A stretch of 35,960 nt of DNA from Ignavigranum ruoffiae (lineage in GTDB: Bacteria > Bacillota > Bacilli > Lactobacillales > Aerococcaceae), in contig NZ_FOEN01000011.1 in NCBI RefSeq assembly GCF_900110675.1, positions 1 to 35,960 on the forward strand. Direction: 5' to 3'. The position numbers were made by a program, and so were the translations under genes. This document shows, piece by piece, positions 7,931 through 16,307 of the stretch. The notes beneath the pieces were generated by a model. That model saw nothing but the letters and a program-made list of their open reading frames with translations. It was not told the origin of the DNA and did not search any database. The number at the start of each line of letters is the position of its first letter. The first letter of the stretch is position 1.

Positions 7931-8929
7931 ATGAATTTGGAAGAACAAAGCCATTTGGTGGCCCGTCATCAATTGGACAGTGTCAAGCATCATCCCGTTG
8001 GTGTGGGGAAAGCCCACAGCAAAATTATCTTGATGGGGGAACATGCTGTCGTCTATGACTACCCGGCCATCGCCCTACCCTTCAACAAAGCTTCCATGGA
8101 AGTGGTAGTCACACCAAGTCTTACACAACACCACAGCCTGGCCAGTGATTATTACCACGGACGGCTTGATCAGGCACCGGAGATCTTAAAGAATATCCGT
8201 CACGCCTTAAATCTAACCTTGGAAAGTTTTAAATTGAAGAAAAATCCGCTCCATATCAGTGTCCAATCGACCATTCCTGTGGGCCGCGGTATGGGGTCCT
8301 CCGCAGCAGTCGTAGTGGCCATGGTCCGAGCTATCTGTGATTTCTATGCTGTTGATTTGACACCCTATCAACTTCAATTTATTGTCAATCAGGCCGAAGT
8401 AATTGCCCATGAATCGACTTCAGGCATTGACACTCTGATGGCTTCCAGTGATTTGCCAGTCATCTATCGCAAAAGTCAACAAGCACGGACCTTTGAATTT
8501 GACCTCCCTGCCTATTTAGTCGTTGCCGATTCTGGGCAAGAAGGTCGAACTAAACAAGCAGTCGGCCATGTTCGCCGATTACGTGAGGCAAATCCTCAGT
8601 TCGTTGAGAATACGATGGATTCGATTGGTAACTTCGTCCAACAGGCCTATGAAGCGATACAAGCTGGCGATATTAATGAACTAGGCCGCTTAATGACTTA
8701 TAATCACTATTATTTGAATCAGCTGGAAATTTCTAACACCTTGTTAGACCGAATTGTAAATAGTGCCTGGTTAGCTGGGGCCCTAGGTGCCAAGCTAACC
8801 GGTGGGGGGCTAGGTGGCTGTGTGATTGCCCTAGCGGACTCCTTGATTTCAGCCAAATTAATTGAAGAAGCCATGTTGGAAGCTGGAGCTTCCAAAACTT
8901 GGTCGATGTCGTTAAAAAGAAAGGGGTAA
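7931..8929 (+). CDS. mvk: Mevalonate kinase
   Basis: Phosphorylates mevalonate to 5-phosphomevalonate, opening the lower mevalonate pathway to isopentenyl diphosphate. It is a GHMP kinase. Motif 1 is GKAHSKIILMGEHAVVYDYP (residues 26-45), the ATP loop PVGRGMGSSAAVV lies near 116-128 and motif 3 KLTGGGLGGCV near 287-297. 332 residues, with about 20 residues (rich in H and Q) before the GHMP start that most bacterial homologues lack. AAGGAG seven bases before 7931 supports this start. First gene of a four-gene operon; its end is tightly coupled to mvaD. Confidence 0.95.
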   Translation: MNLEEQSHLVARHQLDSVKHHPVGVGKAHSKIILMGEHAVVYDYPAIALPFNKASMEVVVTPSLTQHHSLASDYYHGRLDQAPEILKNIRHALNLTLESFKLKKNPLHISVQSTIPVGRGMGSSAAVVVAMVRAICDFYAVDLTPYQLQFIVNQAEVIAHESTSGIDTLMASSDLPVIYRKSQQARTFEFDLPAYLVVADSGQEGRTKQAVGHVRRLREANPQFVENTMDSIGNFVQQAYEAIQAGDINELGRLMTYNHYYLNQLEISNTLLDRIVNSAWLAGALGAKLTGGGLGGCVIALADSLISAKLIEEAMLEAGASKTWSMSLKRKG

Positions 8930-8931
8930 AG

Positions 8932-9924
8932 ATGACTGCCATGCAACAAGTTGCTTATCGGGCTCATACTAATATTGCCCTGATTAAATACTGGGGCAAA
9001 CGAAACCGTCAGTTATTCTTACCTATGACTTCAAGTTTATCTCTGACCTTAGATGCTTTCTATACCGAGACGCGAGTGAGCATCGAGCCAAACTTGACTC
9101 AGGATTGCTTTATCCTGAATGACCAAGTTCAAGCCGACGATGAAACTCAAAAAATTTCTCACTTTATCAATTTATTTCGACAACAAAGTGCCATTCAAGA
9201 CCCCGTACTAATAGAATCGACCAACCATGTGCCGACCGCTGCTGGACTTGCTTCATCGGCGTCGGCTTTTTCTGCCTTAGGCTTGTGTTTGAATGACTTA
9301 TTAGGCTTAAATCTGGATACTAAAACTTTATCAACTTATGTTCGACAAGGTTCAGGTTCAGCCACACGCTCGCTATTCGGTGGCTTCGTCCTTTGGCATG
9401 CGGGGCAGGGAAGTAACACCACTTCTTCTTATAGTGAACAGATTGATCCAGCCGATTGGGATATCCATATGTTGGTCATCGCGATCAATAAGGGCAGTAA
9501 GGCCATCTCTAGTCGGCAAGGAATGGAACATACGGTTCAAACCTCGCCCTTCTATCAACTTTGGCCCCAAGAAGTCGATCAAGATCTACAAAAGATGCTG
9601 GGGGCAATTAAGGCTCGAGATTTCGACCAAATTGGCCAGATTGCTGAGCATAATGCGATGAAGATGCACGCAACCATGTTAGCTGCTCAACCAAGTTTTA
9701 CCTATTTCCAACCGGATACAGTCCGTGCGATTCAGCTGGTCCAAGGCTTACGCCAAGAAGGCGTTTCCTGCTACTTGACCATGGATGCGGGGCCGAATGT
9801 CAAGGTGCTTTGTCAATCACCGTCCATCCCCATTCTTCAACAACGCTTGAGCCAGTACTTCCGTCCAGACCAGCTCATCCTAGCCCATCCTGGACCAGGT
9901 CCTAAGAAATTGGAGGAAATCTAG
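8932..9924 (+). CDS. mvaD: Diphosphomevalonate decarboxylase
   Basis: ATP-dependent decarboxylation of mevalonate diphosphate to isopentenyl diphosphate. 330 residues from the ATG at 8932. Diagnostic blocks are AYRAHTNIALIKYWGKRN, MTSSLSLTLD, the GHMP loop NHVPTAAGLASSASAFSAL and TMDAGPNVKVLC, with the catalytic aspartate. The frame is open back to 8899 inside mvk, but the ribosome site GAAAGGGG (8919-8926) overlaps the mvk stop and is spaced for 8932, so the later start is chosen. Coupled to mvk (2-base gap) and followed by pmk after one base. Confidence 0.95.
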   Translation: MTAMQQVAYRAHTNIALIKYWGKRNRQLFLPMTSSLSLTLDAFYTETRVSIEPNLTQDCFILNDQVQADDETQKISHFINLFRQQSAIQDPVLIESTNHVPTAAGLASSASAFSALGLCLNDLLGLNLDTKTLSTYVRQGSGSATRSLFGGFVLWHAGQGSNTTSSYSEQIDPADWDIHMLVIAINKGSKAISSRQGMEHTVQTSPFYQLWPQEVDQDLQKMLGAIKARDFDQIGQIAEHNAMKMHATMLAAQPSFTYFQPDTVRAIQLVQGLRQEGVSCYLTMDAGPNVKVLCQSPSIPILQQRLSQYFRPDQLILAHPGPGPKKLEEI

Positions 9925-9925
9925 T

Positions 9926-11068
9926 ATGGAGACGATCTTAAGTCAAAAACAGGCGCCTCGACCAATGCAGACGACGTTTAAAGCGCCAGGGAAGCTCTTT
10001 CTGATGGGTGAATATGCCATTCTCAACCCTGGCCATTCGGCTCTACTCATGGCCGTCGACCGTTATGTCCATTGTCAGGTTGATGATCAAGCCCCGGATC
10101 AGCCCAGTCAATGTCATTCTGATTGGCCGGGAATGGATGTCTTATGGGTCAAAAAATCGGCTTCTTCTGCTAAGCTCGAATTCAAAAGCCAGAACTTGAT
10201 CGCGTGGTCTTATGTCATTGAAGCTATTAAGCTAATAGCTGACCTAGCCGAAATTCAACAATTACCTTGGCGCTCCTTCAACTTGCAGATTCAGTCTGAT
10301 TTGCATAATCAAGCCGGACGTAAATATGGTTTGGGTTCCAGTGCTGCGGTTACCGTCGCTGTCATCGGAGCCCTGCTTAAATTTCAAGGGCTTCAATTCA
10401 ACTATCCAGCTTTAGCTCGATTTAAGTTGGCCACCCTGGCCAGTATTCAGGCTGGTTCAAACGGGTCAATGGCTGACATCTCTACTAGCTCCTTTGGCGG
10501 TCTCGTCTATTATCAACGCTATGACGCTGACTGGTTAGACCAGCAATTAGCTACAGGTAAATCGTTAACTTATCTCTTATTTGAAGACTGGCCCGCTTTA
10601 CAAATTAAGAAGCTTGCTCTGCCCAGCCCAGTACAATATCAAATTGCCTGGACAGGCCAACCTGCTTCCACTCAGAACTTAGTTGCCGATTTAAAAGAGA
10701 AATTGGTAAGTCAACCAGAGCCTTTTCTACGCTTAAGTCAAGAGATTCATGTGCTGGTCCAAAAGGCGAAAGTTGCCTTGGCTGATGAAGGAACGACCGA
10801 TTTCCTAACTTTGATCCAAGCCAATCAAAAAGTCTTAACTCAACTGGCTATTAGCTATCAACTGCCCATAATCAGCTCTCAACTCGCCGACTTCCTTGAT
10901 GCTTGCCATCAAGCAGGTTGGGTAGGCAAAATCTCAGGTGCTGGCGGAGGCGATTGTGGCCTCGCTTTTGCCGATAAAGGGAAATTGACTGATCGCTTAC
11001 ATCAAGCATGGCAAGAGTTTGGTATTGAAACCTTAAACTTCAAGCAAGCGCCTAGTATCTCAGAATAA
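9926..11068 (+). CDS. mvaK2: Phosphomevalonate kinase
   Basis: Phosphorylates 5-phosphomevalonate to mevalonate diphosphate, the substrate of the preceding gene's enzyme. 380 residues, GHMP family: KAPGKLFLMGEYAILNPGH near residues 19-37, ATP loop GRKYGLGSSAAVTVAV near 131-146, and C-terminal KISGAGGGDCGLAF near 331-344. TTGGAGGA at the end of mvaD supplies the ribosome site for the ATG one base after the mvaD stop. Gene order mvk-mvaD-pmk-fni is the common Gram-positive arrangement. Confidence 0.95.
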   Translation: METILSQKQAPRPMQTTFKAPGKLFLMGEYAILNPGHSALLMAVDRYVHCQVDDQAPDQPSQCHSDWPGMDVLWVKKSASSAKLEFKSQNLIAWSYVIEAIKLIADLAEIQQLPWRSFNLQIQSDLHNQAGRKYGLGSSAAVTVAVIGALLKFQGLQFNYPALARFKLATLASIQAGSNGSMADISTSSFGGLVYYQRYDADWLDQQLATGKSLTYLLFEDWPALQIKKLALPSPVQYQIAWTGQPASTQNLVADLKEKLVSQPEPFLRLSQEIHVLVQKAKVALADEGTTDFLTLIQANQKVLTQLAISYQLPIISSQLADFLDACHQAGWVGKISGAGGGDCGLAFADKGKLTDRLHQAWQEFGIETLNFKQAPSISE

Positions 11069-11078
11069 GGAGGGTCCT

Positions 11079-12173
11079 ATGAATTCTCAAGAACCACAAA
11101 TTGCTCAACAACGAAAGAACGATCATGTTAAATATGCCCTAGCTCAACAAGGACAACTTCGAGATTCTAACTTCGAAGAGATTCGCTTTGTCCACCATTC
11201 ATTCAATCAGGTTGATTTCTCAAGCATTGACCTGTCAACTGAATGGGCCCAACAGCAACACGCCCTACCCTTCTATATTAATGGCATGACTGGCGGGTCA
11301 CAATTTACTAAGCAATTCAACCGCAAACTCGCCCAAGTCGCTGCTGCGACTGGATTGGCCATGGCCTCTGGTTCTGTTTCTGCTGCTTTGAAAGACCCTT
11401 TGGTGGCTGACAGCTTTACCGTTATCCGCCAAGAAAATCCTCAAGGCTTTGTCTTAGCCAATATCGGTGCCCATCATGGGGTCGACAATGCTAAACGAGC
11501 GGTTGATTTATTGAAAGCCAATGCCCTACAAATTCATTTAAATATTCCCCAAGAGGTGGTGATGCCTGAAGGCGACCGTGATTTCACAACGTGGTCAGCT
11601 AATATTGAAAAAATAGTTGCCCAAGTCGGTGTTCCGGTCATTGTCAAAGAAGTAGGTTTCGGCATGAGCAAGGAAACCATCGAACACTTAATAGATCTCG
11701 GCGTTCAAACCGTTGACGTCTCCGGTCGGGGCGGGACAAACTTTATCAAGATTGAGAATGAGCGCCGTGACCAACTAGATTTCTCAGCCTTAGCTGGTTG
11801 GGGCCAAACCACGGCTGAATCCTTATTAGAAGCTCAGCCCTATCTGCAACAGGTTGAAGTCTTGGCTTCAGGCGGCATTCGCCATTACCTAGATATTATT
11901 AAAGCTCTTGCTTTGGGTGCACGAGCCACCGGATTATCAGGTCATTTCTTAAAAAGCGTTCAAGATCAAGGCGTCCAAGCCACCATTGCCATGGTAGATC
12001 AGTGGCAAGACAGCCTAAAACACATGCTTCTGCTACTAGGTTGTCAAAATCTAGACCAAGTGCGTCAGCTACAATTAGTCCTTGGCCCTACTCTACATCA
12101 CTGGGCTCAAGCACGCCAATTAAATCTGCAAAGCTTTTATCAGGCCCATCAATATATTCCTTTTGAAAAGTAA
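11079..12173 (+). CDS. fni: Type 2 isopentenyl-diphosphate delta-isomerase (FMN dependent)
   Basis: Interconverts isopentenyl and dimethylallyl diphosphate, using reduced FMN and NADPH. 364 residues, slightly long. Family motifs in order: QRKNDHVKYAL near the N-terminus, FYINGMTGGS (FMN binding), MASGSVSAALKD, VIVKEVGFGMSKET, VDVSGRGGTNFIKIE and ASGGIRHYLDIIKALALGA, a TIM-barrel phosphate-binding pattern. AAGGAGG lies seven bases before the ATG. Last gene of the mevalonate operon; a structured repeat that may terminate transcription follows about 95 bases later. Confidence 0.96.
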   Translation: MNSQEPQIAQQRKNDHVKYALAQQGQLRDSNFEEIRFVHHSFNQVDFSSIDLSTEWAQQQHALPFYINGMTGGSQFTKQFNRKLAQVAAATGLAMASGSVSAALKDPLVADSFTVIRQENPQGFVLANIGAHHGVDNAKRAVDLLKANALQIHLNIPQEVVMPEGDRDFTTWSANIEKIVAQVGVPVIVKEVGFGMSKETIEHLIDLGVQTVDVSGRGGTNFIKIENERRDQLDFSALAGWGQTTAESLLEAQPYLQQVEVLASGGIRHYLDIIKALALGARATGLSGHFLKSVQDQGVQATIAMVDQWQDSLKHMLLLLGCQNLDQVRQLQLVLGPTLHHWAQARQLNLQSFYQAHQYIPFEK

Positions 12174-12266
12174 TCCAGTGACTTCATCGACAAAAATCTC
12201 CTGGCATAATGATTATACTGGGAGCCTTTCTGTCTATTGTCACACTTTCAAGATAATTACTAAAAC

Positions 12267-12416
12267 AAATCCGAATCGATATACTCGCAAGATCCACGCA
12301 GCTTAACAGCTCTTGACTTAGCAACTTGTTGCTAAGAGCTGGTCTAGTGGAGCTAGACCGGAAAAGCTGTGGCTTTGGAGGACGATCTCTTGTCTGTATA
12401 AAGATTCGGATTTTTT
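12267..12416 (+). repeat. Structured intergenic repeat, copy 1 (terminator-like, branched)
   Basis: The outer stem AAATCCGAATC (12267-12277) pairs with GATTCGGATTT (12403-12413), followed by more T residues. Inside are ATAC..CAAGATC pairing imperfectly with GATCTCTTGTCTGTAT, then CCACGCAGCTT with AAGCTGTGG, then two hairpins (AGCTC..TTAGCAA/TTGCTAA..GAGCT, and GGTCTAG/CTAGACC). The first 32 bases match copy 2 (14113 onward) with a single mismatch. It may end the mevalonate operon transcript. The branched interior is more elaborate than a plain terminator needs. Confidence 0.7.
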
Positions 12417-12499
12417 GACTGAGATAGCTCAAGAGATTTATGCATCTACTATTCCTTTTTAGGTTCACCATTTTCTTTTTGTAAGCAAGTTGGCATTTA

Positions 12500-12515
12500 T
12501 TGCATCCTAGTGCAA
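12500..12515. promoter_or_regulatory. Inverted repeat upstream of the DUF7010/LytTR module
   Basis: TTGCATCCTAGTGCAA has five-base arms (TTGCA/TGCAA) about 57 bases before the first start of the module. It may be an operator; the binding factor is unknown, and it does not match the usual LytTR direct-repeat pattern. Confidence 0.3.
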
Positions 12516-12571
12516 ATTAGCTAGCCTTTACCCTTATCTTTCTTATAGTAAAAGAGAAAGGAGAGATGCAA

Positions 12572-13129
12572 ATGTTAGATGCTCTACGTAAAGAACTCAA
12601 GATAGAACAAAGAGCAGGTTTCCCTTTTGTCTTTGGGGGTGCCTGCCTCGCTAGTCTTATTTGTCTAGTTTATTACTTACCTCTCTCACTCAGTTTACAA
12701 AATATGCTGACCTTATGCTTATCGCCTTTAATTTTAGTCTTCGCTTTAATCATGGGGCGTTACCTTCAACTTAATATTTTGGACCGAACCCACCCCTTAA
12801 GTTCTTTAGGTTTGTATTTGTCCATCAATCAAATGCTCTACCTACTCATTGTTTTGATTTCCTGCAATGCCTATCCTCAAGCCATGCTGCTTTTTTATGT
12901 CATTATCCATGCTGGGCACTTCTGGCCTTTTGCCTGGCTTTATAAGGTGAAAGCCTATGCCTATATGTCCGTTGCAATGACTCTCCTCAGTTTACCAATT
13001 CGCTTATTTTTTAATAATCAAGGGTTGGCACTATTTCTAATGACGACTTCATGGCTATTTGTGTTAGTATTATGGCAAGAATACAAAAATCAACAACCTA
13101 GGAGCCAATATGAAGCTGATTTACCATGA
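12572..13129 (+). CDS. Membrane protein, DUF7010-like
   Basis: 185 residues from the ATG at 12572. An earlier in-frame ATG at 12566 is only two bases from the AAAGGAG site and is rejected. A short charged N-terminus (MLDALRKELKIEQRAG) is followed by about six hydrophobic helices. The stretch FYVIIHAGHFWPFAWLYKVKAYAY resembles a conserved loop of DUF7010 proteins, but this is from memory. No catalytic motif is seen. It overlaps the LytTR gene by 20 bases, so it is translated with it. As first gene of the LytTR/DUF3021 module it may be a membrane sensor or the regulated output; function unknown. Confidence 0.6.
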   Translation: MLDALRKELKIEQRAGFPFVFGGACLASLICLVYYLPLSLSLQNMLTLCLSPLILVFALIMGRYLQLNILDRTHPLSSLGLYLSINQMLYLLIVLISCNAYPQAMLLFYVIIHAGHFWPFAWLYKVKAYAYMSVAMTLLSLPIRLFFNNQGLALFLMTTSWLFVLVLWQEYKNQQPRSQYEADLP

Positions 13130-13553
13130 ATCGACACAGATTCCCCTCGAAGAAATTCATATCCATGCCCACCCAGCCAATCAAGACCTTGCCCAGAGTC
13201 TAACTTTAAACAAGCAGATAAAACAGCTAACTCTGGTCAATCCGGTCAACAACCGTCAATATCTATGCCCTTTACACTTGATTGAATCCTTTGAAGCGAA
13301 CGGACATTATTGCGAAGTCCAACTCTTGGATGATCGACGTTTGATCTTTCCGCAACGACTCAAACAATTGACCGGTCTCTTAGACCATCGCTTTTGTCAG
13401 ATTAATCAGTCCCAATGGATTCAGTGGCAAGCCATCGAAAGTTTCACTGTTGAAAAGCATGCCCGTCTCCAATTGATAAGTACCAGTCAGCGTAAGTATA
13501 TGGTCAGCCGCCATTATGCCAAATTCATAAAGGAGCGCGTTTATGGTCAATAA
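13110..13553 (+). CDS. LytTR-domain DNA-binding transcriptional regulator
   Basis: 147-residue regulator of the stand-alone LytTR type, with no receiver domain. A short N-terminal segment (about 1-50) precedes the LytTR fold (about 50-147), recognisable from LIESFEANGHYCEVQLLDDR, the central HRFCQINQSQWIQW and the terminal YMVSRHYAKFIKERV. TAGGAG lies six bases before the ATG. It overlaps the DUF3021-like gene by 11 bases. LytTR plus small membrane protein pairs are known as LytTR regulatory systems, in which the membrane partner holds the regulator inactive; the trigger here is unknown. Confidence 0.85.
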   Translation: MKLIYHESTQIPLEEIHIHAHPANQDLAQSLTLNKQIKQLTLVNPVNNRQYLCPLHLIESFEANGHYCEVQLLDDRRLIFPQRLKQLTGLLDHRFCQINQSQWIQWQAIESFTVEKHARLQLISTSQRKYMVSRHYAKFIKERVYGQ

Positions 13554-13971
13554 ATCTTTGTTCCAAAATATTAGCCTAAAATTTATCGCCACGCACTCAG
13601 CCTTAATTCTAATTCAAAGCCTCTTCTTCGACCAAGACCATGCCTATCCCTATCTGGCTCTGAAGTTATTTGTCATCAGCCTAATCCTGTCTCTTACCTT
13701 TGCTCTCTTTTACCCTTATTTGTGGCAACGGTCGACTTGGCCTGCATGGTTGAATATCCTGATAGCTAGCCTCGTAAACTGGCTGGCTGGCATCCTCATT
13801 ATTTATTTACTCTCAGATGCACTATTCCAGTATATCCGACCTTATTTATGGCTCATTCTCATAATAACCCTGATGATTCATTCTGCCATCTTCTATGCTT
13901 TTAGCTATTACCAAAACCAAAACTTAGCCAAACAATTAAACAAACAGTTAGCTAAATATCAAAATCAGTAG
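13543..13971 (+). CDS. DUF3021-like four-helix membrane protein
   Basis: 142 residues with four hydrophobic helices (about 12-28, 38-58, 66-88 and 98-122) and a charged, glutamine-rich tail. Size, topology and position directly after a LytTR gene match the DUF3021 proteins usually paired with such regulators, where they act as membrane-bound inhibitors. AGGAGCG precedes the ATG, which overlaps the LytTR stop. No enzymatic motif. Assignment rests more on context than on sequence identity. Confidence 0.7.
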   Translation: MVNKSLFQNISLKFIATHSALILIQSLFFDQDHAYPYLALKLFVISLILSLTFALFYPYLWQRSTWPAWLNILIASLVNWLAGILIIYLLSDALFQYIRPYLWLILIITLMIHSAIFYAFSYYQNQNLAKQLNKQLAKYQNQ

Positions 13972-14112
13972 AGTAACTCATTGAATCACTAACTATTTTA
14001 ATACTCAACATTTATATTTCAGATGCTTTGCGAAATAAGGCGATTTCGTTTAGATAGCTACCCTAGTAAACAATTGAGGTGAGGTTAGTATAAGCGTATT
14101 AATTTCCATAAC

Positions 14113-14192
14113 AAATCCGAATCGAGATACTCGCAAGATCCATTTAATAGCATTAAAGATGGTCTCTTGTTTGTATTCTGATTCGGATCTTT
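14113..14192 (+). repeat. Structured intergenic repeat, copy 2 (short form)
   Basis: It has the same outer arms as copy 1: AAATCCGAATC (14113-14123) with GATTCGGAT (14180-14188), followed by CTTT. The adjoining GATACTCGCAAGATCCA is shared. The interior is only a short hairpin (CCAT..TTAAT/ATTAA..ATGG) in place of the roughly 85-base branched interior of copy 1. The stem is preserved while the apex differs, which argues for a folded RNA or DNA. It sits between two convergent genes. Confidence 0.7.
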
Positions 14193-14237
14193 ACTTTTCT
14201 GATTTGCTCATTTATCTTAAACTTTTTTTACAATAGG

Positions 14238-14948
14238 TTAGAGTTCTACTTGAGGTTGATCAGCTGTGATTTGTTGAATTTTCCCACTGACCCCTAAATG
14301 TTCAGCAACACTTTCCTGCAAAGCAACAATCGCTTGCCGTGCTCTTTGGACTTGTTCTGGGTTAATCGCTTCGATAACTAGCACAGCTCGTTCAGTCTGC
14401 GCTTGCAGCATGGTTCTTTGGGCTTCGCGCCAATTAAAACAACGACAAATCGCTCCTGCTTGATCTAGATAACAGATTTCGCCAGGCAAGGCTGGAGCAT
14501 CCTCCTCAGCACCTAAGGGATAGAAGCTCTCTCCACCTTGAGCCATGCCCAAATGCATATCGCCCTGGATCTGATCAATATCTTCGCCCCCACAAGGAAC
14601 GCCGTAAGTTAAGGAAATCGCATTATATAAATCTACCAAAGGCAGAATAGGAGTAAATTCACGGTCTTGGTCCACCCGTTTCAACAGGGCTTCGATGGAT
14701 GAGCGTGCACCTTTTTTGGTCTTAAATTTCTGAAAAGCCTGCCGCCAATCTTGGACGACCGAATTTTGACTGAAAACCTCTTCGGTCAGAAACTCTTTCG
14801 CAGCTTCTTTCCCCTGATCTAAGAGTGCTTGATATTCTGGCAATTGATCTTCCCGGGGATGATTATCAATTCCCTCAACCGCCAAGATTTCTAATTCAGC
14901 CTCCGGAAATAATTCCCAGAAAGTTTGATCAACTATAACTTTGGTCAT
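14238..14948 (-). CDS. B3/B4 (PheT-like) tRNA-binding domain protein
   Basis: 236 residues. The core resembles the B3/B4 domain of the phenylalanyl-tRNA synthetase beta chain as a free-standing protein (COG3382 type): KGARSSIEALLKRV, then PLVDLYNAISLTYGVPCGGEDID and GDMHLGMAQGGESFYPLG. In PheRS this domain edits mischarged tRNA; the free-standing proteins are poorly characterised and a tRNA- or amino-acid-editing role is inference. AAGGAGG precedes the ATG. It lies 21 bases after mgtE in the same direction, so it is probably co-transcribed. Structured repeat copy 2 lies just beyond its stop. Confidence 0.82.
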   Translation of the reverse strand: MTKVIVDQTFWELFPEAELEILAVEGIDNHPREDQLPEYQALLDQGKEAAKEFLTEEVFSQNSVVQDWRQAFQKFKTKKGARSSIEALLKRVDQDREFTPILPLVDLYNAISLTYGVPCGGEDIDQIQGDMHLGMAQGGESFYPLGAEEDAPALPGEICYLDQAGAICRCFNWREAQRTMLQAQTERAVLVIEAINPEQVQRARQAIVALQESVAEHLGVSGKIQQITADQPQVEL

Positions 14949-14969
14949 CTTAACCCCTCCTTGACATAA

Positions 14970-16295
14970 TTATACAAGATGCATAATGTTGGTCGCAATG
15001 GTAAAGTAAATGATTAAAGCGACCGCATCGACAATCGTGGTAATTAACGGAGAGGCCATCACCGCTGGATCTTGTTTGGCTAACTTAGCCAACAAGGGTA
15101 GCAGCCCGCCGATTAATTTAGAAATAACGATGGTACATAATAAGGTCGCGGAGACGGTCATGGCAATGAATGGATTGGTACCATCAAAGAGAATAATTCG
15201 GAAGTAGTTGACAACCGCAATAATCGCACCGACAATCAAGCCAACCCCCGCTTCTTTGACCATGACTTTAAAGAAATCATGGACAGTAATTTCATCCAAA
15301 GCTAAAGCACGGATCACTACAGTCGAAGATTGTGAACCAGAGTTACCACCAGAATCCATTAGCATAGGGATATAGGCCGCCAAAATCACACTCGCCGATA
15401 GAACTTTATCGTAGGCTTGAATAATATTCCCGGTAAATGTTGCCGAAACCATCAAAAAGAGTAACCAGAAGACCCGTTGCTTGGCTAATTGCCAAGGTGT
15501 TTGGTTCAAATAATCCAAATTAGAGACTTGAACCCCTTGCATCAAACTATAGTCTTCGTGAATTTCATCAGCAATAATATCCAAAATGTCGTCCGCAGTA
15601 ATAATTCCGACCAGACGACCTTCCAGATCAGTCACTGGTAAGGCCAAGAAGTGGTAGCGATTAATCAGATTGGCAGCTTCTTCTTGGTCGATCAATGTTT
15701 GCACCGAAATAATGTCATAGTTAATCACATCTTCGATATTATCATCTTCTAAGCGAATCAAATCTGCTAAATAAATATAACCAATCAACTTACGAGTTTG
15801 GTCCAAGACATAGACCGCAGTTAAATGTTCATAACCGGCGTTGGATTGACGGATTTTCCTTAAAATACTGGCCCGATCATCACCTTGATGAACGACGACA
15901 AAATCGACACTCATGAGCGAACCTACACTCTCTTGCGGATAATTTAAGAGTTTATTGATTTGTTGGCGGCGATTAGGTTCAATGACCTGAAGCATCTTGG
16001 TCACAATATTGGAAGGTAATTCCTGCATCGCATCAACCAAATCATCAGAGTCCAATTCTAATAACAAATTGGTCATCTCAGGTTGGGTCATTTGCGAAAT
16101 AATTTCATACTTTTTCTCCGTATCAAATTCGGCAAAGACCTCAGCCAAGGTTGCCTTATCCAACAAAGAGGCAGCGAGGGCTTGCTCATCAATGTCCATT
16201 TCTTCAAAATATTGGGCGATATCAACCGGGGTCATGGTTTTTAATTTATCTTGTAATGCTTTGAGTTCTTCGCGTTTCAATTCGAATACATTCAT
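14970..16295 (-). CDS. mgtE: Magnesium transporter MgtE
   Basis: Mg2+-gated magnesium channel of the cytoplasmic membrane. 441 residues, normal length. An N-terminal helical Mg-sensing domain (about 1-125) is followed by two CBS domains (about 126-250) and five transmembrane helices from about 280. Key segments are PMLMDSGGNSGSQSSTVVIR, the pore/selectivity region, and PLITTIVDAVALIIYF, containing the conserved pore aspartate. GAGGAGG lies six bases before the ATG. That site overlaps the TGA of an upstream 25-codon leader ORF (16308-16385), which implies translational coupling. No M-box riboswitch is recognisable upstream, so control may run through the leader peptide. Confidence 0.95.
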   Translation of the reverse strand: MNVFELKREELKALQDKLKTMTPVDIAQYFEEMDIDEQALAASLLDKATLAEVFAEFDTEKKYEIISQMTQPEMTNLLLELDSDDLVDAMQELPSNIVTKMLQVIEPNRRQQINKLLNYPQESVGSLMSVDFVVVHQGDDRASILRKIRQSNAGYEHLTAVYVLDQTRKLIGYIYLADLIRLEDDNIEDVINYDIISVQTLIDQEEAANLINRYHFLALPVTDLEGRLVGIITADDILDIIADEIHEDYSLMQGVQVSNLDYLNQTPWQLAKQRVFWLLFLMVSATFTGNIIQAYDKVLSASVILAAYIPMLMDSGGNSGSQSSTVVIRALALDEITVHDFFKVMVKEAGVGLIVGAIIAVVNYFRIILFDGTNPFIAMTVSATLLCTIVISKLIGGLLPLLAKLAKQDPAVMASPLITTIVDAVALIIYFTIATNIMHLV

Positions 16296-16307
16296 AATAT
16301 TTCCTCC

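Larger units (their letters stand above)
12174..12571. other. Gene-free stretch holding structured repeat copy 1 and a promoter region
   Basis: No supported coding sequence. It contains the large structured repeat (12267-12416), a short inverted repeat (12500-12515) and the ribosome site for the next gene. A 95-codon minus-strand frame crosses the repeat but has no ribosome site or recognisable product. Confidence 0.7.

Noticed and set aside
12184-12471. 95-codon minus-strand frame between fni and the DUF7010-like gene
   Set aside because: It runs through structured repeat copy 1, has no ribosome site and no recognisable motif; the open frame is best explained by the inverted repeats.
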